From positions 62,001-126,000 of the forward strand of contig NZ_SJOU01000004.1 in the NCBI RefSeq assembly GCF_012027725.1: a stretch of 64,000 nucleotides of DNA, read 5' to 3'. Shown piece after piece: positions 52,108 through 60,955 of the stretch. Source of the DNA: Olsenella sp. SW781 (GTDB taxonomy: Bacteria > Actinomycetota > Coriobacteriia > Coriobacteriales > Atopobiaceae). Position 1 is the first letter of the stretch. Every line of letters begins with the position of its first letter. A model generated the notes under the pieces. That model did not search any database. It was not told where the DNA came from and saw only the letters and a list, made by a program, of their open reading frames with translations. Made by a program: the position numbers and the translations under genes.

Positions 52108-53775
52108 CTACCCCGCGAGGCCCGCAATCACCGAGCTCAGCGCGATCACCACGCCCACGATGGACTCGCCGCCGAGCACGCCGGAGGCCACGACCACGCC
52201 CTTCTCCTCGGAGTCCTCCACGCCGCGCGCCGCGCAGATGCGCTCGTAGACCCAGCGCACGCCTGCGCCGAGCGCCGCAGTGAGCGACATGTAGAACGGC
52301 AGGTAGACGCCCAGGCCAAACATCATCGCGGGCAGCCCGGCCCAGTAGAGCGCGATGCCGCCCAGAAGGCCAATCACAAAGCCCGGAACACTCGGGATGC
52401 CAGAGACCATCGTGGCCACCACGCTTGCCTGCGCGGAGACGAACATCTGCCCGGATCCAAAGGCGCCCGGCCCGTACGCGGAGAAGAGCGTGACCAGCAC
52501 GGCCACGGCAACCACGGTGCCCAGAAGGGCTCCGATGGCCTGGCCCACCCACATGGCGCGCGGGCTCGTGCCGATGATGGCGCCGGTCTTGAAGTCGCTC
52601 ATGACGTCGCCGGCAAGACCGCACGCCACGGCCACCACGCCGGCCACGTAGAAGAGCTGTACCTGGCTCGCGCTGGAGAACGCCGCCACGGCAAGAAGCA
52701 CGATGAGGCCGAAGATCTCCATCGGGTCGATGCCCGTCTCGCCCACGGACTGCGCGCTCATGATCGTGGTCACAAAGGCCAGAAGCACCACGACCACCGC
52801 CACGACCGGCCCCAGTCCAAGGCCGATGCACACGAGCAGCGCCGCGGCGGCCACCATGAGGGCGAGCGTCCCGCGCTCGAGGCGGCTCCAGCTGGAGGCC
52901 GCGGACGCACCCGTGCCCTCGTCCTTCTCGCCCGCCGCACGGCGCCCGCGCAGCACGCGCGCCGCGTGGGGCAGGATGTCCTTGAGCACCACGCCCACGC
53001 CGGAGCCCATCATGAGGCCCATGCCCAGGCTGGAGACGATGCCCTGGGCCGTGGCCACGTCCCAGAGGCCCGCGGCGCTCCCGCCCGTGATGATGCCGAA
53101 GTTGCCCACGAGCGCGCCCAGGAACCAGAACGCCACGGCAAAGCCGCCCACGAGAAAGCCCACGGAGAGCATCTGCGGGGAGTTGTAGATCGCAAAGCTC
53201 ACGCCGGGGATGGGGAGCTGCGCCACGAGCGTGGGCATCCAGCCCAGGGCGTCGCGGGCCACGCACCACAGGCCCGCCAGGCCCATGGAGCCAAAGAGCC
53301 GCTTGCCCGTGACGCCTCCCGTCTTGGTGGCCATGAGGGTCTCGGCCGCCGCGGTGCCGATGGGGTACTCGAGGTCGGACTCGTCGACGAAGCGCCGGCG
53401 AATCGCCGCGGTGCACACGAGGCCGAGCAGCGTGCCGGAGAGCGCCACGACGAGCATCTCGACCCAGCTGACCTCGTCGGCGAGGCCGAGCATCCAGATG
53501 CCGGGGATGGTGAAGGCGAGGCCTCCGGCCACCATGGAGCCAGCCGACATCACGATCTGCGTGACGTTGGCCTCGTTGAGGCTGCGGCGCCCGAAGGCCC
53601 GCAGCAGAAACAGCGCGACGATGGAGGTGAAGATGGTCGGCCACGGCAGCGCGCCCATCTTGAGGGCGGTGTAGACCGAGGACGCCGTGATGATGACGCA
53701 GCCGATGCACCCGATGGCAATGCCGACGGGGCTCAGCTGCCCGCGCCACGAGGCGCGAGAGCCGCTCTTGCTCAT
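52108..53775 (-). CDS. OPT-family oligopeptide/metal-chelate transporter
   Basis: A 555-residue protein with about 14 hydrophobic segments. SSVYTALKMGALPWPTIF near residue 32, an ESDLEYPIGTAAAE motif near residue 125 and the central GMGLMMGSG and GFVIGLLGGIALYW segments fit bacterial OPT transporters. Members import small peptides or metal complexes using the proton gradient. It is monocistronic, begins at an ATG with a GGAGC site and ends just before repeat copy B. Substrate is not predictable from sequence. Confidence 0.85.
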   Translation of the reverse strand: MSKSGSRASWRGQLSPVGIAIGCIGCVIITASSVYTALKMGALPWPTIFTSIVALFLLRAFGRRSLNEANVTQIVMSAGSMVAGGLAFTIPGIWMLGLADEVSWVEMLVVALSGTLLGLVCTAAIRRRFVDESDLEYPIGTAAAETLMATKTGGVTGKRLFGSMGLAGLWCVARDALGWMPTLVAQLPIPGVSFAIYNSPQMLSVGFLVGGFAVAFWFLGALVGNFGIITGGSAAGLWDVATAQGIVSSLGMGLMMGSGVGVVLKDILPHAARVLRGRRAAGEKDEGTGASAASSWSRLERGTLALMVAAAALLVCIGLGLGPVVAVVVVLLAFVTTIMSAQSVGETGIDPMEIFGLIVLLAVAAFSSASQVQLFYVAGVVAVACGLAGDVMSDFKTGAIIGTSPRAMWVGQAIGALLGTVVAVAVLVTLFSAYGPGAFGSGQMFVSAQASVVATMVSGIPSVPGFVIGLLGGIALYWAGLPAMMFGLGVYLPFYMSLTAALGAGVRWVYERICAARGVEDSEEKGVVVASGVLGGESIVGVVIALSSVIAGLAG

Positions 53776-53915
53776 ATGTGCTCCTTCGAATATCCGCTCC
53801 CCCTCATGGGGAGTCGGGTTTCTGGGACCGTCTGATTATGGCAGAAGCGGGGAGCGGGGGCGTCTAGGCTATGAAGTAAAATCTGGGGTGGCTGACGGCT
53901 TCACTTGGAGGACGC

Positions 53916-54713
53916 ATGGCGCGTGGCGAGAAGAGCGCGGACGAGAAGAACCTGCTGGCGGTGGACGTGGGCAATACCCGCACGAGACTCGGGCTCTTCT
54001 CGGGCGACGAGCTCGTGGGGACGTGGGAGCTCACCACGCACGAGCGGCTCACGGCGGACGAGGCGCGCATGCAGCTTGCCCAGGTGCTCGCGCTGATGGG
54101 GAAGCGGCTCCCCGATGACGCCATCCTCGCCTGCGTGGTGCCCATGCTGACAGATGTCTGGCGTCGCGCGCTCGTCGCCAGCTGCTCCGGCCGCGCATAC
54201 GTGGTGGGGCCGGGCCTCAAGACGGGCCTCAGGATGCGCTACGACGACCCCTCCGAGGTGGGCGCCGACCGCGTGGCGGACGTCGTGGCGGCGCGGGCGG
54301 ACTACGGCGCCCCCGTGGTGGTCGTTGACCTGGGCACCACGACGAACTTCGAGGTTGTGGATGCGGAGGGCGCCTTTGCGGGCGGCATCATCGCCCCGGG
54401 GCTGGCCCTGGGCGCCCGCTCGCTCTCTGAGGCCGCCGCGCGGCTCCCCATGATCGAGCTGCGCGCGCCGGCGTCCGTCATCGGGCGCAACACGCGCTCA
54501 GCCATGCAGTCCGGCGTGGTCCTGGGAGAGGTGGCGCGCATCGAAGGCCTGCTCGACGCCGTGATGGGGGAGCTTGGGGCGGACGCCCCCGTCATCATGA
54601 CCGGTGACGGCGCGGAGGCGATGGCCGCGCTCCTCCGGCACGAGGTCACCGTCGACGACGCGCTCACGCTTCGCGGGCTCTGGCATCTCTGGCGCGCAAA
54701 CCGGCGCGGCTGA
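53916..54713 (+). CDS. coaX: Type III pantothenate kinase
   Basis: A 265-residue ASKHA-fold kinase that phosphorylates pantothenate, the first step of coenzyme A synthesis. The phosphate-1 motif is AVDVGNTRTRLGLF near residue 15, phosphate-2 is VDLGTTTNFEVV near residue 130, and GADRVADVVAA and GGIIAPG are also present. The first 12 residues (MARGEKSADEKN) precede the conserved start and are encoded partly by a GAGAAGAAC word, so a later start is possible. A GGAGG site lies upstream of the ATG. Confidence 0.92.
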   Translation: MARGEKSADEKNLLAVDVGNTRTRLGLFSGDELVGTWELTTHERLTADEARMQLAQVLALMGKRLPDDAILACVVPMLTDVWRRALVASCSGRAYVVGPGLKTGLRMRYDDPSEVGADRVADVVAARADYGAPVVVVDLGTTTNFEVVDAEGAFAGGIIAPGLALGARSLSEAAARLPMIELRAPASVIGRNTRSAMQSGVVLGEVARIEGLLDAVMGELGADAPVIMTGDGAEAMAALLRHEVTVDDALTLRGLWHLWRANRRG

Positions 54714-54932
54714 TCGAGGCCGCAGCCATGCGTGACGCCGGTTTTCCGGAATTCCGGTTTGCGCATGGTGAGAAGGACGCGTAGCCTCGTTTTTCTCGCC
54801 CCGATGCGTGGAAATCCCAGGCTGCGCGTCCGATGGTTGCACGTTTTTCACGCGTAAGCTGGGATGTCAGGAATCTGGGGTTACGCGTTGCGGGGGCGAG
54901 GTCAGGACGTCTTGTCGTGAGGGGGGCCGGAC

Positions 54933-55955
54933 ATGCCGGGCAAGGTGACGCTCAAGGACATCGCGCGCGAGGTGGGACTCTCCACCACCGCGGTCTCGCT
55001 CGTGCTCAATGACCGGCCGTGCAAGATCTCCGAGGAGAGTCGCCGGCGCATCAAGGAGGTGGCGCGCCGCAAGCGCTACATTCCCAACCAGATCGCACGA
55101 AGCCTCGTGACGCGGCACTCCCAGACCGTGGGACTCGTGGTGCCCAACATCGAGAGCCGGTTCTTCTCGTCCCTTGCCCGTCGTCTTGAGCTGGGCTGCC
55201 GCGAGCGCGGGTACGTGCTGCTGATCACCAACTCGGACGAGTCGGCCGAGAACGACGCGGAGCTCGTGCAGCTGCTCGCCAACCGAGGCGTGGACGGGCT
55301 CTTTGTGGTGGCGTCAACGGATGAGGAGGGGCGCGCTGGCCTTGCGGCGACGCTCGACGCGCTGCCGATGCCCTGCGTGACGGTTGACCGCCTGGTGAGC
55401 GGCTGCTCCTGCGACCGCGTTGCCTTCAACAACGAGGCGGGCGGCTACCTGGCGTGCCGGTACCTGCTGGACGCGGGGCACCGGCGGATCGCGTGCCTTG
55501 CCAACTTGGCCTCGAACACCGGGCGCGAGCGCGTGGCGGGCTACGAGCGCGCGCTGCGCGAGTGCGGCATAGGGCCCGATCCCGCCCTCGTGCTGGAGAG
55601 CGCCTACTACATCCCCGCGGCCTACGATGCCGCCGCGCGTCTTGCGTCCCTGGACGCGACCGCCATCTTTGCCACGAGCGACAACATCGCGCTCGGCCTG
55701 CTGAAGCGCCTCTATGAGCGGGGGCTGCGCGTGCCGCGGGACTACTCGGTGGTGAGTTACGACAACTCGGCGGCCGACGTGCTCTTTGAGCCCGCGCTCA
55801 CCTCCATCGAGCAGAACGTCGACGAGCTTTCCGCGGCGGCGCTCGACCTTCTGTTCCGGCGCATCGACGAGGCGGAGGCGGGGGAGCTGGGTGAGCCCGT
55901 GGCCCGGGTCCTCATGCCGCGCCTGGTAGTCAAGGACAGCGTCCGGGCGATTTGA
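54933..55955 (+). CDS. LacI-family transcriptional regulator
   Basis: A 340-residue repressor. The N-terminal HTH and hinge (VTLKDIAREVGLSTTAVSLVLN, ARSLVTRHSQTVGLVVPN) are followed by a periplasmic-binding-protein-like effector domain with ARSLDA-type sugar-site features (TVDRLVSG, ATSDNIALGLLKRLYERG, LTSIEQNVDELSAAAL). It lies 145 bp before the phosphoketolase gene and in the same direction. Two LacI-type palindromic operators sit between them, so it probably controls phosphoketolase in response to a sugar. The 219-bp gap before it has several overlapping CGCATG/ATCCCAG inverted words but no gene. Confidence 0.9.
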   Translation: MPGKVTLKDIAREVGLSTTAVSLVLNDRPCKISEESRRRIKEVARRKRYIPNQIARSLVTRHSQTVGLVVPNIESRFFSSLARRLELGCRERGYVLLITNSDESAENDAELVQLLANRGVDGLFVVASTDEEGRAGLAATLDALPMPCVTVDRLVSGCSCDRVAFNNEAGGYLACRYLLDAGHRRIACLANLASNTGRERVAGYERALRECGIGPDPALVLESAYYIPAAYDAAARLASLDATAIFATSDNIALGLLKRLYERGLRVPRDYSVVSYDNSAADVLFEPALTSIEQNVDELSAAALDLLFRRIDEAEAGELGEPVARVLMPRLVVKDSVRAI

Positions 55956-55990
55956 GGCACGGCCAGAGCGGCACTGTGAAGAGATAAGGA

Positions 55991-56034
55991 TAAATCGATT
56001 TACCTAACCAATCTCACGAAGATAAAACGTTTTA
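55991..56034. promoter_or_regulatory. Two palindromic LacI-type operators upstream of phosphoketolase
   Basis: TAAATCGATTTA (55991-56002) and TAAAACGTTTTA (56023-56034) are both perfect 12-bp palindromes centred on CG, each set in GATAAA-CG-TTTACC context. Their centres are 32 bp apart, about three helical turns. CG-centred palindromes are typical LacI-family sites, and the gene just upstream encodes such a regulator. Confidence 0.75.
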
Positions 56035-56099
56035 CCCAATATACTGAAGCCGTTTGATGGGGCGCCCGACTGGGAGGGCGCACGAGAAAAGGAGCAAGC

Positions 56100-58577
56100 A
56101 TGGCACAGCCCGTCATCGGAACCCCGTGGCAGAAGCTCAACGGACCGGTGCCCGAGGAGGAGCTCGAGGGCGTCGACCGCTACTGGCGAGCCTCGAACTA
56201 TCTCTCCGTCGGCCAGATCTACCTGCGCAGCAACCCGCTGATGCGCGAGGGCTTCAGCCGCGAGGACGTCAAGCACCGCCTCGTTGGCCACTGGGGCACC
56301 ACGCCGGGCATCAACTTCCTCTTTGGCCATGTGAACCGCCTCATCGCCGACCACCAGCAGAACGCGATCTTCCTCATGGGCCCCGGCCACGGCGGGCCCG
56401 CCGGCACTGCGCAGTCCCTGCTCGACGGCACCTATCGCGAGGTCCGTCCCGACATCACCGATGACGAGGCCGGCCTCCAGAAGTTCTTCCGCCAGTTCTC
56501 CTACCCCGGCGGCATCCCCAGCCACTATGCCCCCGAGACCCCCGGCTCCATCCACGAGGGCGGCGAGCTCGGCTACACGCTCTCCCACGCCTACGGCGCC
56601 GTCCTCGACAACCCGAGCCTGCTCGCGGTGGCCGTCGTGGGCGACGGCGAGGCCGAGACCGGCCCGCTTGTCACCTCCTGGCAGACCAACAAGTTCATGG
56701 ACCCGCTCACGGACGGCATCGTGCTCCCGATCCTGCACCTCAACGGCTACAAGATCGCCAACCCCACGATCCTCGCCCGCATCTCCGACGCCGAGCGCGA
56801 CGAGTTCTTCCGCGGCATGGGCTACCACCCGTACAACTTCGTCGCCGGCTTTGACGACGAGGACGTCTCCTCCATCCACCGTCGCTTTGCGGCGCTGCTC
56901 GAGGCCGTCTTCGACGAGATCTGCGACATCAAGGCCCGCGTGGCGGCCGGCGAGGCCTCCCGCCCGTTCTACCCGATGATCGTCTTCCGCACCCCCAAGG
57001 GCTGGACCTGCCCCAAGGAGATCGACGGCAAGAAGACCGAGGGCTCCTGGCGCGCCCACCAGGTGCCGCTGGCGTCCGCTCGTGACACCGAGGCCCACTT
57101 CCAGGTCCTCAAGGGCTGGATGGAGTCCTATCGCCCCGAGGAGCTCTTCGATGAGAAGGGCGCCATCCGCCCCGAGGTCACCGCGTTCATGCCCAAGGGC
57201 GAGCTGCGCCTGGGCGCCAACCCCAACGCCAACGGCGGCAAGCTCCGCACGCCCCTTACGCTCCCCGACACCCGCACCTACGAGGTGCCGGTGGCCGAGA
57301 AGGGCCATGGCTTCGGCGCCGTGGAGGCCACGCGCGTCCTCGGCGAGTACACGGCCGAGCTCATCAACAGCAACCGCGACGCCTTCCGCATCTTCGGCCC
57401 GGACGAGACGGCCTCCAACCGTCTGCAGCCGTCCTACCAGGTGACCGACAAGCAGTGGTTCGGCGGCGGCGTGTACGACGACCCCGCCAACGACGAGCAC
57501 CTCTCGCCCGTGGGCAACGTCATCGAGCAGCTCTCCGAGCACCAGTGTGAGGGTCTGCTCGAGGGCTACATCCTCACCGGCCGCAACGGCCTCTGGAGCT
57601 CCTACGAGTCCTTCGTGCACATCGTCGACTCCATGGTCAACCAGCACTGCAAGTGGCTCGAGGCCACCGTCCGCCACATCGACTGGCGCGCCCCGATCTC
57701 CGGCCTCAACATGCTGCTCTCCAGCCACGTCTGGCGTCAGGACCACAACGGCTTCTCTCACCAGGACCCCGGCTTCGTGGACGTTCTTCTCAACAAGAAC
57801 TTCAACAACGACCACGTGGTGAACATCTACTACCCGGCCGACGCCAACCTGCTGCTGGCTGTGGCCGAGCGTGCCTACCAGTCCACCAACTGCGTGAACG
57901 CGATCTTTGCCGGCAAGCAGCCCGCCCCGACGTGGCTGACCCTCGACGAGGCCCGCGAGGAGCTCGCCGCCGGCGCCGCCGAGTGGAAGTGGGCGTCCAA
58001 CACCGCCGAGGGCGAGGAGCCCGACGTTGTTCTCGCCTGCTGCGGCGACGTTCCCACCGGCGAGGCCATGGCCGCGCTCGACCTGCTCGACAAGCTCGGC
58101 GTCAAGGTCCGCCTGGTCAACGTGGTCGACCTTCTCAGCATCCAGAACGCCTCCGAGAACGACCGCGCCATGTCCGACGAGAAGTTCGTCGAGCTCTTCA
58201 CGGCCGACAAGCCCGTCCTCTTTGCGTTCCACGCGTATCCCGGCACGATCCGCCGCCTCATCTGGGACCGCCCGAACCACGACAGCTTCAACGTCCACGG
58301 CTACCAGGAGCAGGGCTCCACGACCACGCCGTACGACATGGTCCGCGTGAACGACATGGACCGCTGGGCCCTGACCGCGGATGCCCTCCGCATGGTCGAC
58401 GCCGAGAAGTGGGCGGCGCAGATCGACGAGTGGGAGAAGTTCCGCGTGGAGGCCTTCCAGTTCGCCGTCGACAACGGCTACGACCACCCGGCCTTCACCG
58501 ACTGGAAGTGGCGTGACGCCTCCGACGCTGGCGAGGACATCTCCGCCACGCAGATGACCGCGGGCGACAACGAGTAA
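56100..58577 (+). CDS. xfp: Phosphoketolase (xylulose-5-P/fructose-6-P)
   Basis: An 825-residue thiamine-diphosphate enzyme that splits xylulose 5-phosphate (and often fructose 6-phosphate) with phosphate to acetyl phosphate and a shorter sugar phosphate. Diagnostic segments are [11 protein letters not shown] near residue 62, GPGHGGPA near residue 98, the TPP motif [10 protein letters not shown] near residue 182, and SRHDFSxxGxx-like [18 protein letters not shown] near residue 545. The length is standard. An AAAAGGAGC site precedes the ATG, and two operator palindromes lie 66-109 bp upstream. Codon use is highly biased, suggesting strong expression. Confidence 0.95.
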   Translation: MAQPVIGTPWQKLNGPVPEEELEGVDRYWRASNYLSVGQIYLRSNPLMREGFSREDVKHRLVGHWGTTPGINFLFGHVNRLIADHQQNAIFLMGPGHGGPAGTAQSLLDGTYREVRPDITDDEAGLQKFFRQFSYPGGIPSHYAPETPGSIHEGGELGYTLSHAYGAVLDNPSLLAVAVVGDGEAETGPLVTSWQTNKFMDPLTDGIVLPILHLNGYKIANPTILARISDAERDEFFRGMGYHPYNFVAGFDDEDVSSIHRRFAALLEAVFDEICDIKARVAAGEASRPFYPMIVFRTPKGWTCPKEIDGKKTEGSWRAHQVPLASARDTEAHFQVLKGWMESYRPEELFDEKGAIRPEVTAFMPKGELRLGANPNANGGKLRTPLTLPDTRTYEVPVAEKGHGFGAVEATRVLGEYTAELINSNRDAFRIFGPDETASNRLQPSYQVTDKQWFGGGVYDDPANDEHLSPVGNVIEQLSEHQCEGLLEGYILTGRNGLWSSYESFVHIVDSMVNQHCKWLEATVRHIDWRAPISGLNMLLSSHVWRQDHNGFSHQDPGFVDVLLNKNFNNDHVVNIYYPADANLLLAVAERAYQSTNCVNAIFAGKQPAPTWLTLDEAREELAAGAAEWKWASNTAEGEEPDVVLACCGDVPTGEAMAALDLLDKLGVKVRLVNVVDLLSIQNASENDRAMSDEKFVELFTADKPVLFAFHAYPGTIRRLIWDRPNHDSFNVHGYQEQGSTTTPYDMVRVNDMDRWALTADALRMVDAEKWAAQIDEWEKFRVEAFQFAVDNGYDHPAFTDWKWRDASDAGEDISATQMTAGDNE

Positions 58578-58604
58578 GGAGCGCTCGCCTCATGCGCGCC
58601 TGAG

Positions 58605-58675
58605 GGGCCGCCCGTCCTTCTCCCCAGCTCGCTGCGCTGCGCGCAGGAGCGCTGGGCGAGAAGGACGGGCGGCCC
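58605..58675. terminator. Long GC-rich hairpin between xfp and the serine-hydrolase gene
   Basis: GGGCCGCCCGTCCTTCTCCC and its inverse form ~24-base arms around a ~23-base loop. The arms contain one inverted pair of the GAGAAGGAC word. It lies between converging genes and can serve both as a terminator, although there is no long T-run. Confidence 0.7.
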
Positions 58676-58711
58676 GCGTCGTATGCCGCGAAGGTCGCCA
58701 GCCGCCGGGGG

Positions 58712-59737
58712 CTAGGGGAGCAGTGAGGCCTCGGAGCCGCCGCACATGGTGCCGTGGGCCATGTTGAGGGCGTCGATGAGCGGCAGGAGCCCGTCGAGGT
58801 AGGCGCTCATGTCGGTCATGACCACCATCACGTACGGCCCGCAGTCCGAGAAGACGACGCCGGCGTCATTGGTGGACGTGAGGTCGTTCTCGTCGGCGGG
58901 GTACCACCCCGGCTTGCTCCACACCTCGAAGCCGGCGCTTCCGCGCAGGAGGCTGCCCATCGGCGTGTAGTTGGTCTGCGCGAGATATCCGGCGAGCTCG
59001 GAGCCGCCCGCCTCGCCGGAGGTGCCAAAGCGGTAGATCTCCTGCCACACGGAGCAGAGCTCGCTTGCGGAGATCTCGGGATAGTAATAGTAGTAGCCGT
59101 CCCCGCTCGCGCCCTTGGCTCCGTGGGCGGCCAGCCAGTCGCCGAACGCGCGCAGCCCGAAGGCGTCGAGCAGCGCATGATAGGCGTCGTTCGACGAGTT
59201 GACGAGGCAGTCGCGCATCGTGGCGCCCATGCCGGCCGACCCGCCGTTGTTCTCGCAGACCATCGCGCAGTACGCGGCCTTGATGCTGCTCGCAGGGTAG
59301 AGGCGCTCGTCCGAGTTGCACCAGATGCCGTTGCCGGTGTTGAGGTCGAGCATGGCCACGGAGACCGTCAGCCCCTGGTTGCGCAGGTTGAAGACCTCGG
59401 CCTCGACGCGCTGGTAGGCCTCCGTGGCAAGAAAGCCGTCGGGCGCGGTGACGGTGATGCCGGACTCCGTCGTCGTGGTGCTGACGGGCGCGCTGAGGTC
59501 AAGCGAGTGCGTGGGCTCGGGCTCCGGCTCTGGTTCCGGCTCGGGCTCTGGTTCCGGCTCTGGCTCGGGCTCGGGTTCCGGCTCGGGCGCCGTCTCGTCG
59601 AGCACGACCTCGGCGACGGGTGCCTCCTCGGAGGCCTCGTTGGTCACCGCCTCGTTCTTCTCGCCTCCCGCGCATCCGGCGAGAAGAACGAGCGCGAGCA
59701 GCGCCGCCGCGCCCCCTCGAGCAATCGAGCCCGTCAT
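58712..59737 (-). CDS. Beta-lactamase-fold serine hydrolase lipoprotein
   Basis: A 341-residue exported protein. A signal peptide ends in lipobox LLAGC near residue 22. A proline-glutamate repeat of about twelve EP units (residues ~50-75) forms a stiff wall-spanning stalk. The C-terminal domain has class A beta-lactamase motifs: SSIK (nucleophile serine) near residue 150, SSND near residue 181 and SKPG near residue 275. No Glu166-type omega-loop motif is evident, so it may be a penicillin-binding-like peptidase or esterase rather than a true beta-lactamase. The lipobox is encoded across an inverted pair of GGCGAGAAGAACG words. Confidence 0.8.
   Translation of the reverse strand: MTGSIARGGAAALLALVLLAGCAGGEKNEAVTNEASEEAPVAEVVLDETAPEPEPEPEPEPEPEPEPEPEPEPEPTHSLDLSAPVSTTTTESGITVTAPDGFLATEAYQRVEAEVFNLRNQGLTVSVAMLDLNTGNGIWCNSDERLYPASSIKAAYCAMVCENNGGSAGMGATMRDCLVNSSNDAYHALLDAFGLRAFGDWLAAHGAKGASGDGYYYYYPEISASELCSVWQEIYRFGTSGEAGGSELAGYLAQTNYTPMGSLLRGSAGFEVWSKPGWYPADENDLTSTNDAGVVFSDCGPYVMVVMTDMSAYLDGLLPLIDALNMAHGTMCGGSEASLLP
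59515..59588 (-). repeat. Six-base microsatellite encoding the Glu-Pro stalk
   Basis: About twelve near-identical GAGCCG/GAACCG units in the lipoprotein gene. Unit number changes would keep the frame and alter stalk length. Confidence 0.8.
59653..59690. repeat. Inverted pair of the dispersed word GGCGAGAAGRACG
   Basis: CGTTCTTCTCGCC (59653-59665), twelve bases, GGCGAGAAGAACG (59678-59690), a perfect 13-bp inverted pair. It is the clearest paired example of a word found about 40 times in the window. Confidence 0.85.
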
Positions 59738-59939
59738 GTCCGCCCCCTCGGTCGTAGCCCCACGTGGGTTCCATTATCGCAGGGGCGTCCGGAAGCCGTG
59801 CCCTCATCGCCGATTATCGTGCAGAATCTGGCACAGGTTTTTATATCAGCAGGCCAGTTTTTCGCGCGGGCACGATGCTGTGCGAGAAGCGGCGGTGCAT
59901 CTGGGTCAAAAGCGACGGTCCTTATTGGACGTGACGCGC

Positions 59940-60386
59940 CTAAAACGTCACGTCTTCGTAGGCGAGTCCGAGGTCTTTCTCAGCGTGTTCGAGAAGGGCG
60001 GCGGGCGAGAGGGCCGGGATGTCCGACCGGGTGAAGTCAACCTCGTTTCTCGTGACGATGTAGTCCGCTCGCACCTTGCGTGCTGCCTGCCACACGACGC
60101 AGTCTTCGAAATCTTCCCAGCCTTCCGCCAGCGCGGCGTGGATATCCCTCTCGTCTATTGAGCAGATCTTTAGTTCGGGGAGCGCCCGCACAATCATCCT
60201 CTGCATCTCCGCGGCACCATGGGCCCTTGAGCCGACATGGAAGAGGTCCGTGTACGACTTTGCCGAGGTCCAAAGCTCGGCGTCGCGGAAGTACCTCATC
60301 ACGAACAGGCGCCTGGCGTCATGAACGAACGGCTCTCTGCCCAAGAAGAAGTCCATGAGGACGCAGGTGTCAAGCAAGAGCCTCAT
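59940..60386 (-). CDS. PIN-domain ribonuclease toxin
   Basis: A 148-residue VapC-like PIN protein. Acidic active-site residues are in LLLDTCVLMDFF at the N-terminus, in EGWEDFEDCVVWQAA near residue 95, and in ADYIVTRNEVDF near residue 112. PIN toxins cleave tRNA or rRNA. Its start overlaps the end of the upstream antitoxin gene by 17 bases, the usual toxin-antitoxin arrangement. It is lower in GC than its neighbours. The gap 59738-59939 to its left has no recognisable feature. Confidence 0.82.
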   Translation of the reverse strand: MRLLLDTCVLMDFFLGREPFVHDARRLFVMRYFRDAELWTSAKSYTDLFHVGSRAHGAAEMQRMIVRALPELKICSIDERDIHAALAEGWEDFEDCVVWQAARKVRADYIVTRNEVDFTRSDIPALSPAALLEHAEKDLGLAYEDVTF

Positions 60387-60696
60387 AGTCCTCCTTGCGC
60401 CACCTGGCCATGGCCTCCTTGTACGAGCGGTCCCCCAGCTCGTCCCAAAACGAGGTCGGGGCGGGCGAGGACGTGGCGCAGAAGAACTCCGTCAGCTCAG
60501 CGCGCTGCTCGTTGTTGAGCGACCGCCTTGCAGGGGCGGGGGCGCTCCTGGCCGCGCGCGGAAGCTCTCCGGTAGCAAGGAGATACTCAAAGGCGGCATT
60601 GATGAGCTTGGTGGTGCTCGACCCCATCTGGGCGAGCATCTGGGCGGCCTGGCTCTTGATCTCAATGGGGACCCGAGCCGTGACGATGGAATCCAC
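60370..60696 (-). CDS. Ribbon-helix-helix antitoxin (RelB/DinJ-like)
   Basis: A 108-residue protein. Residues 1-48 (SIVTARVPIEIKSQAAQMLAQMG...INAAFEYLL) form a RelB/DinJ-type ribbon-helix-helix domain. The basic, Ala/Pro-rich middle and the acidic C-terminal tail (FWDELGDRSYKEAMARW) would wrap the PIN toxin. RHH antitoxins usually repress their own operon. Pairing of a RelB/DinJ-like domain with a PIN toxin is less common than VapB-VapC. Confidence 0.78.
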   Translation of the reverse strand: MDSIVTARVPIEIKSQAAQMLAQMGSSTTKLINAAFEYLLATGELPRAARSAPAPARRSLNNEQRAELTEFFCATSSPAPTSFWDELGDRSYKEAMARWRKEDYEALA

Positions 60697-60863
60697 GGTT
60701 CCTCCTCCCTATAAGGTTCTGCCATTGTAATCGCGTATTACAAATTGGGCAAGCTGAGGAGCGGTCGTGATGCGAAAGTGCGGCGAGAAGGACCGGCGAG
60801 CGCGGCCCCGTCCACCCCGTCCGCCGTGGAGATGCTGTGGCACGCCCGGCGGCGACAACTTAC

Positions 60864-60878
60864 TGCACAGGTTGTGCA
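60864..60878. promoter_or_regulatory. Palindrome TGCACA-GGT-TGTGCA before the TetR gene
   Basis: A perfect 6-3-6 inverted repeat 78 bp before the TetR-family start codon. It is a likely operator for autoregulation. Confidence 0.55.
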
Positions 60879-60955
60879 ATACTACGCACGCTGTGAAATA
60901 ACGGCGATGCGGCCTGCTTGGAACCGTGTCGCGCCACCCACGTCGAAGGGACCGC

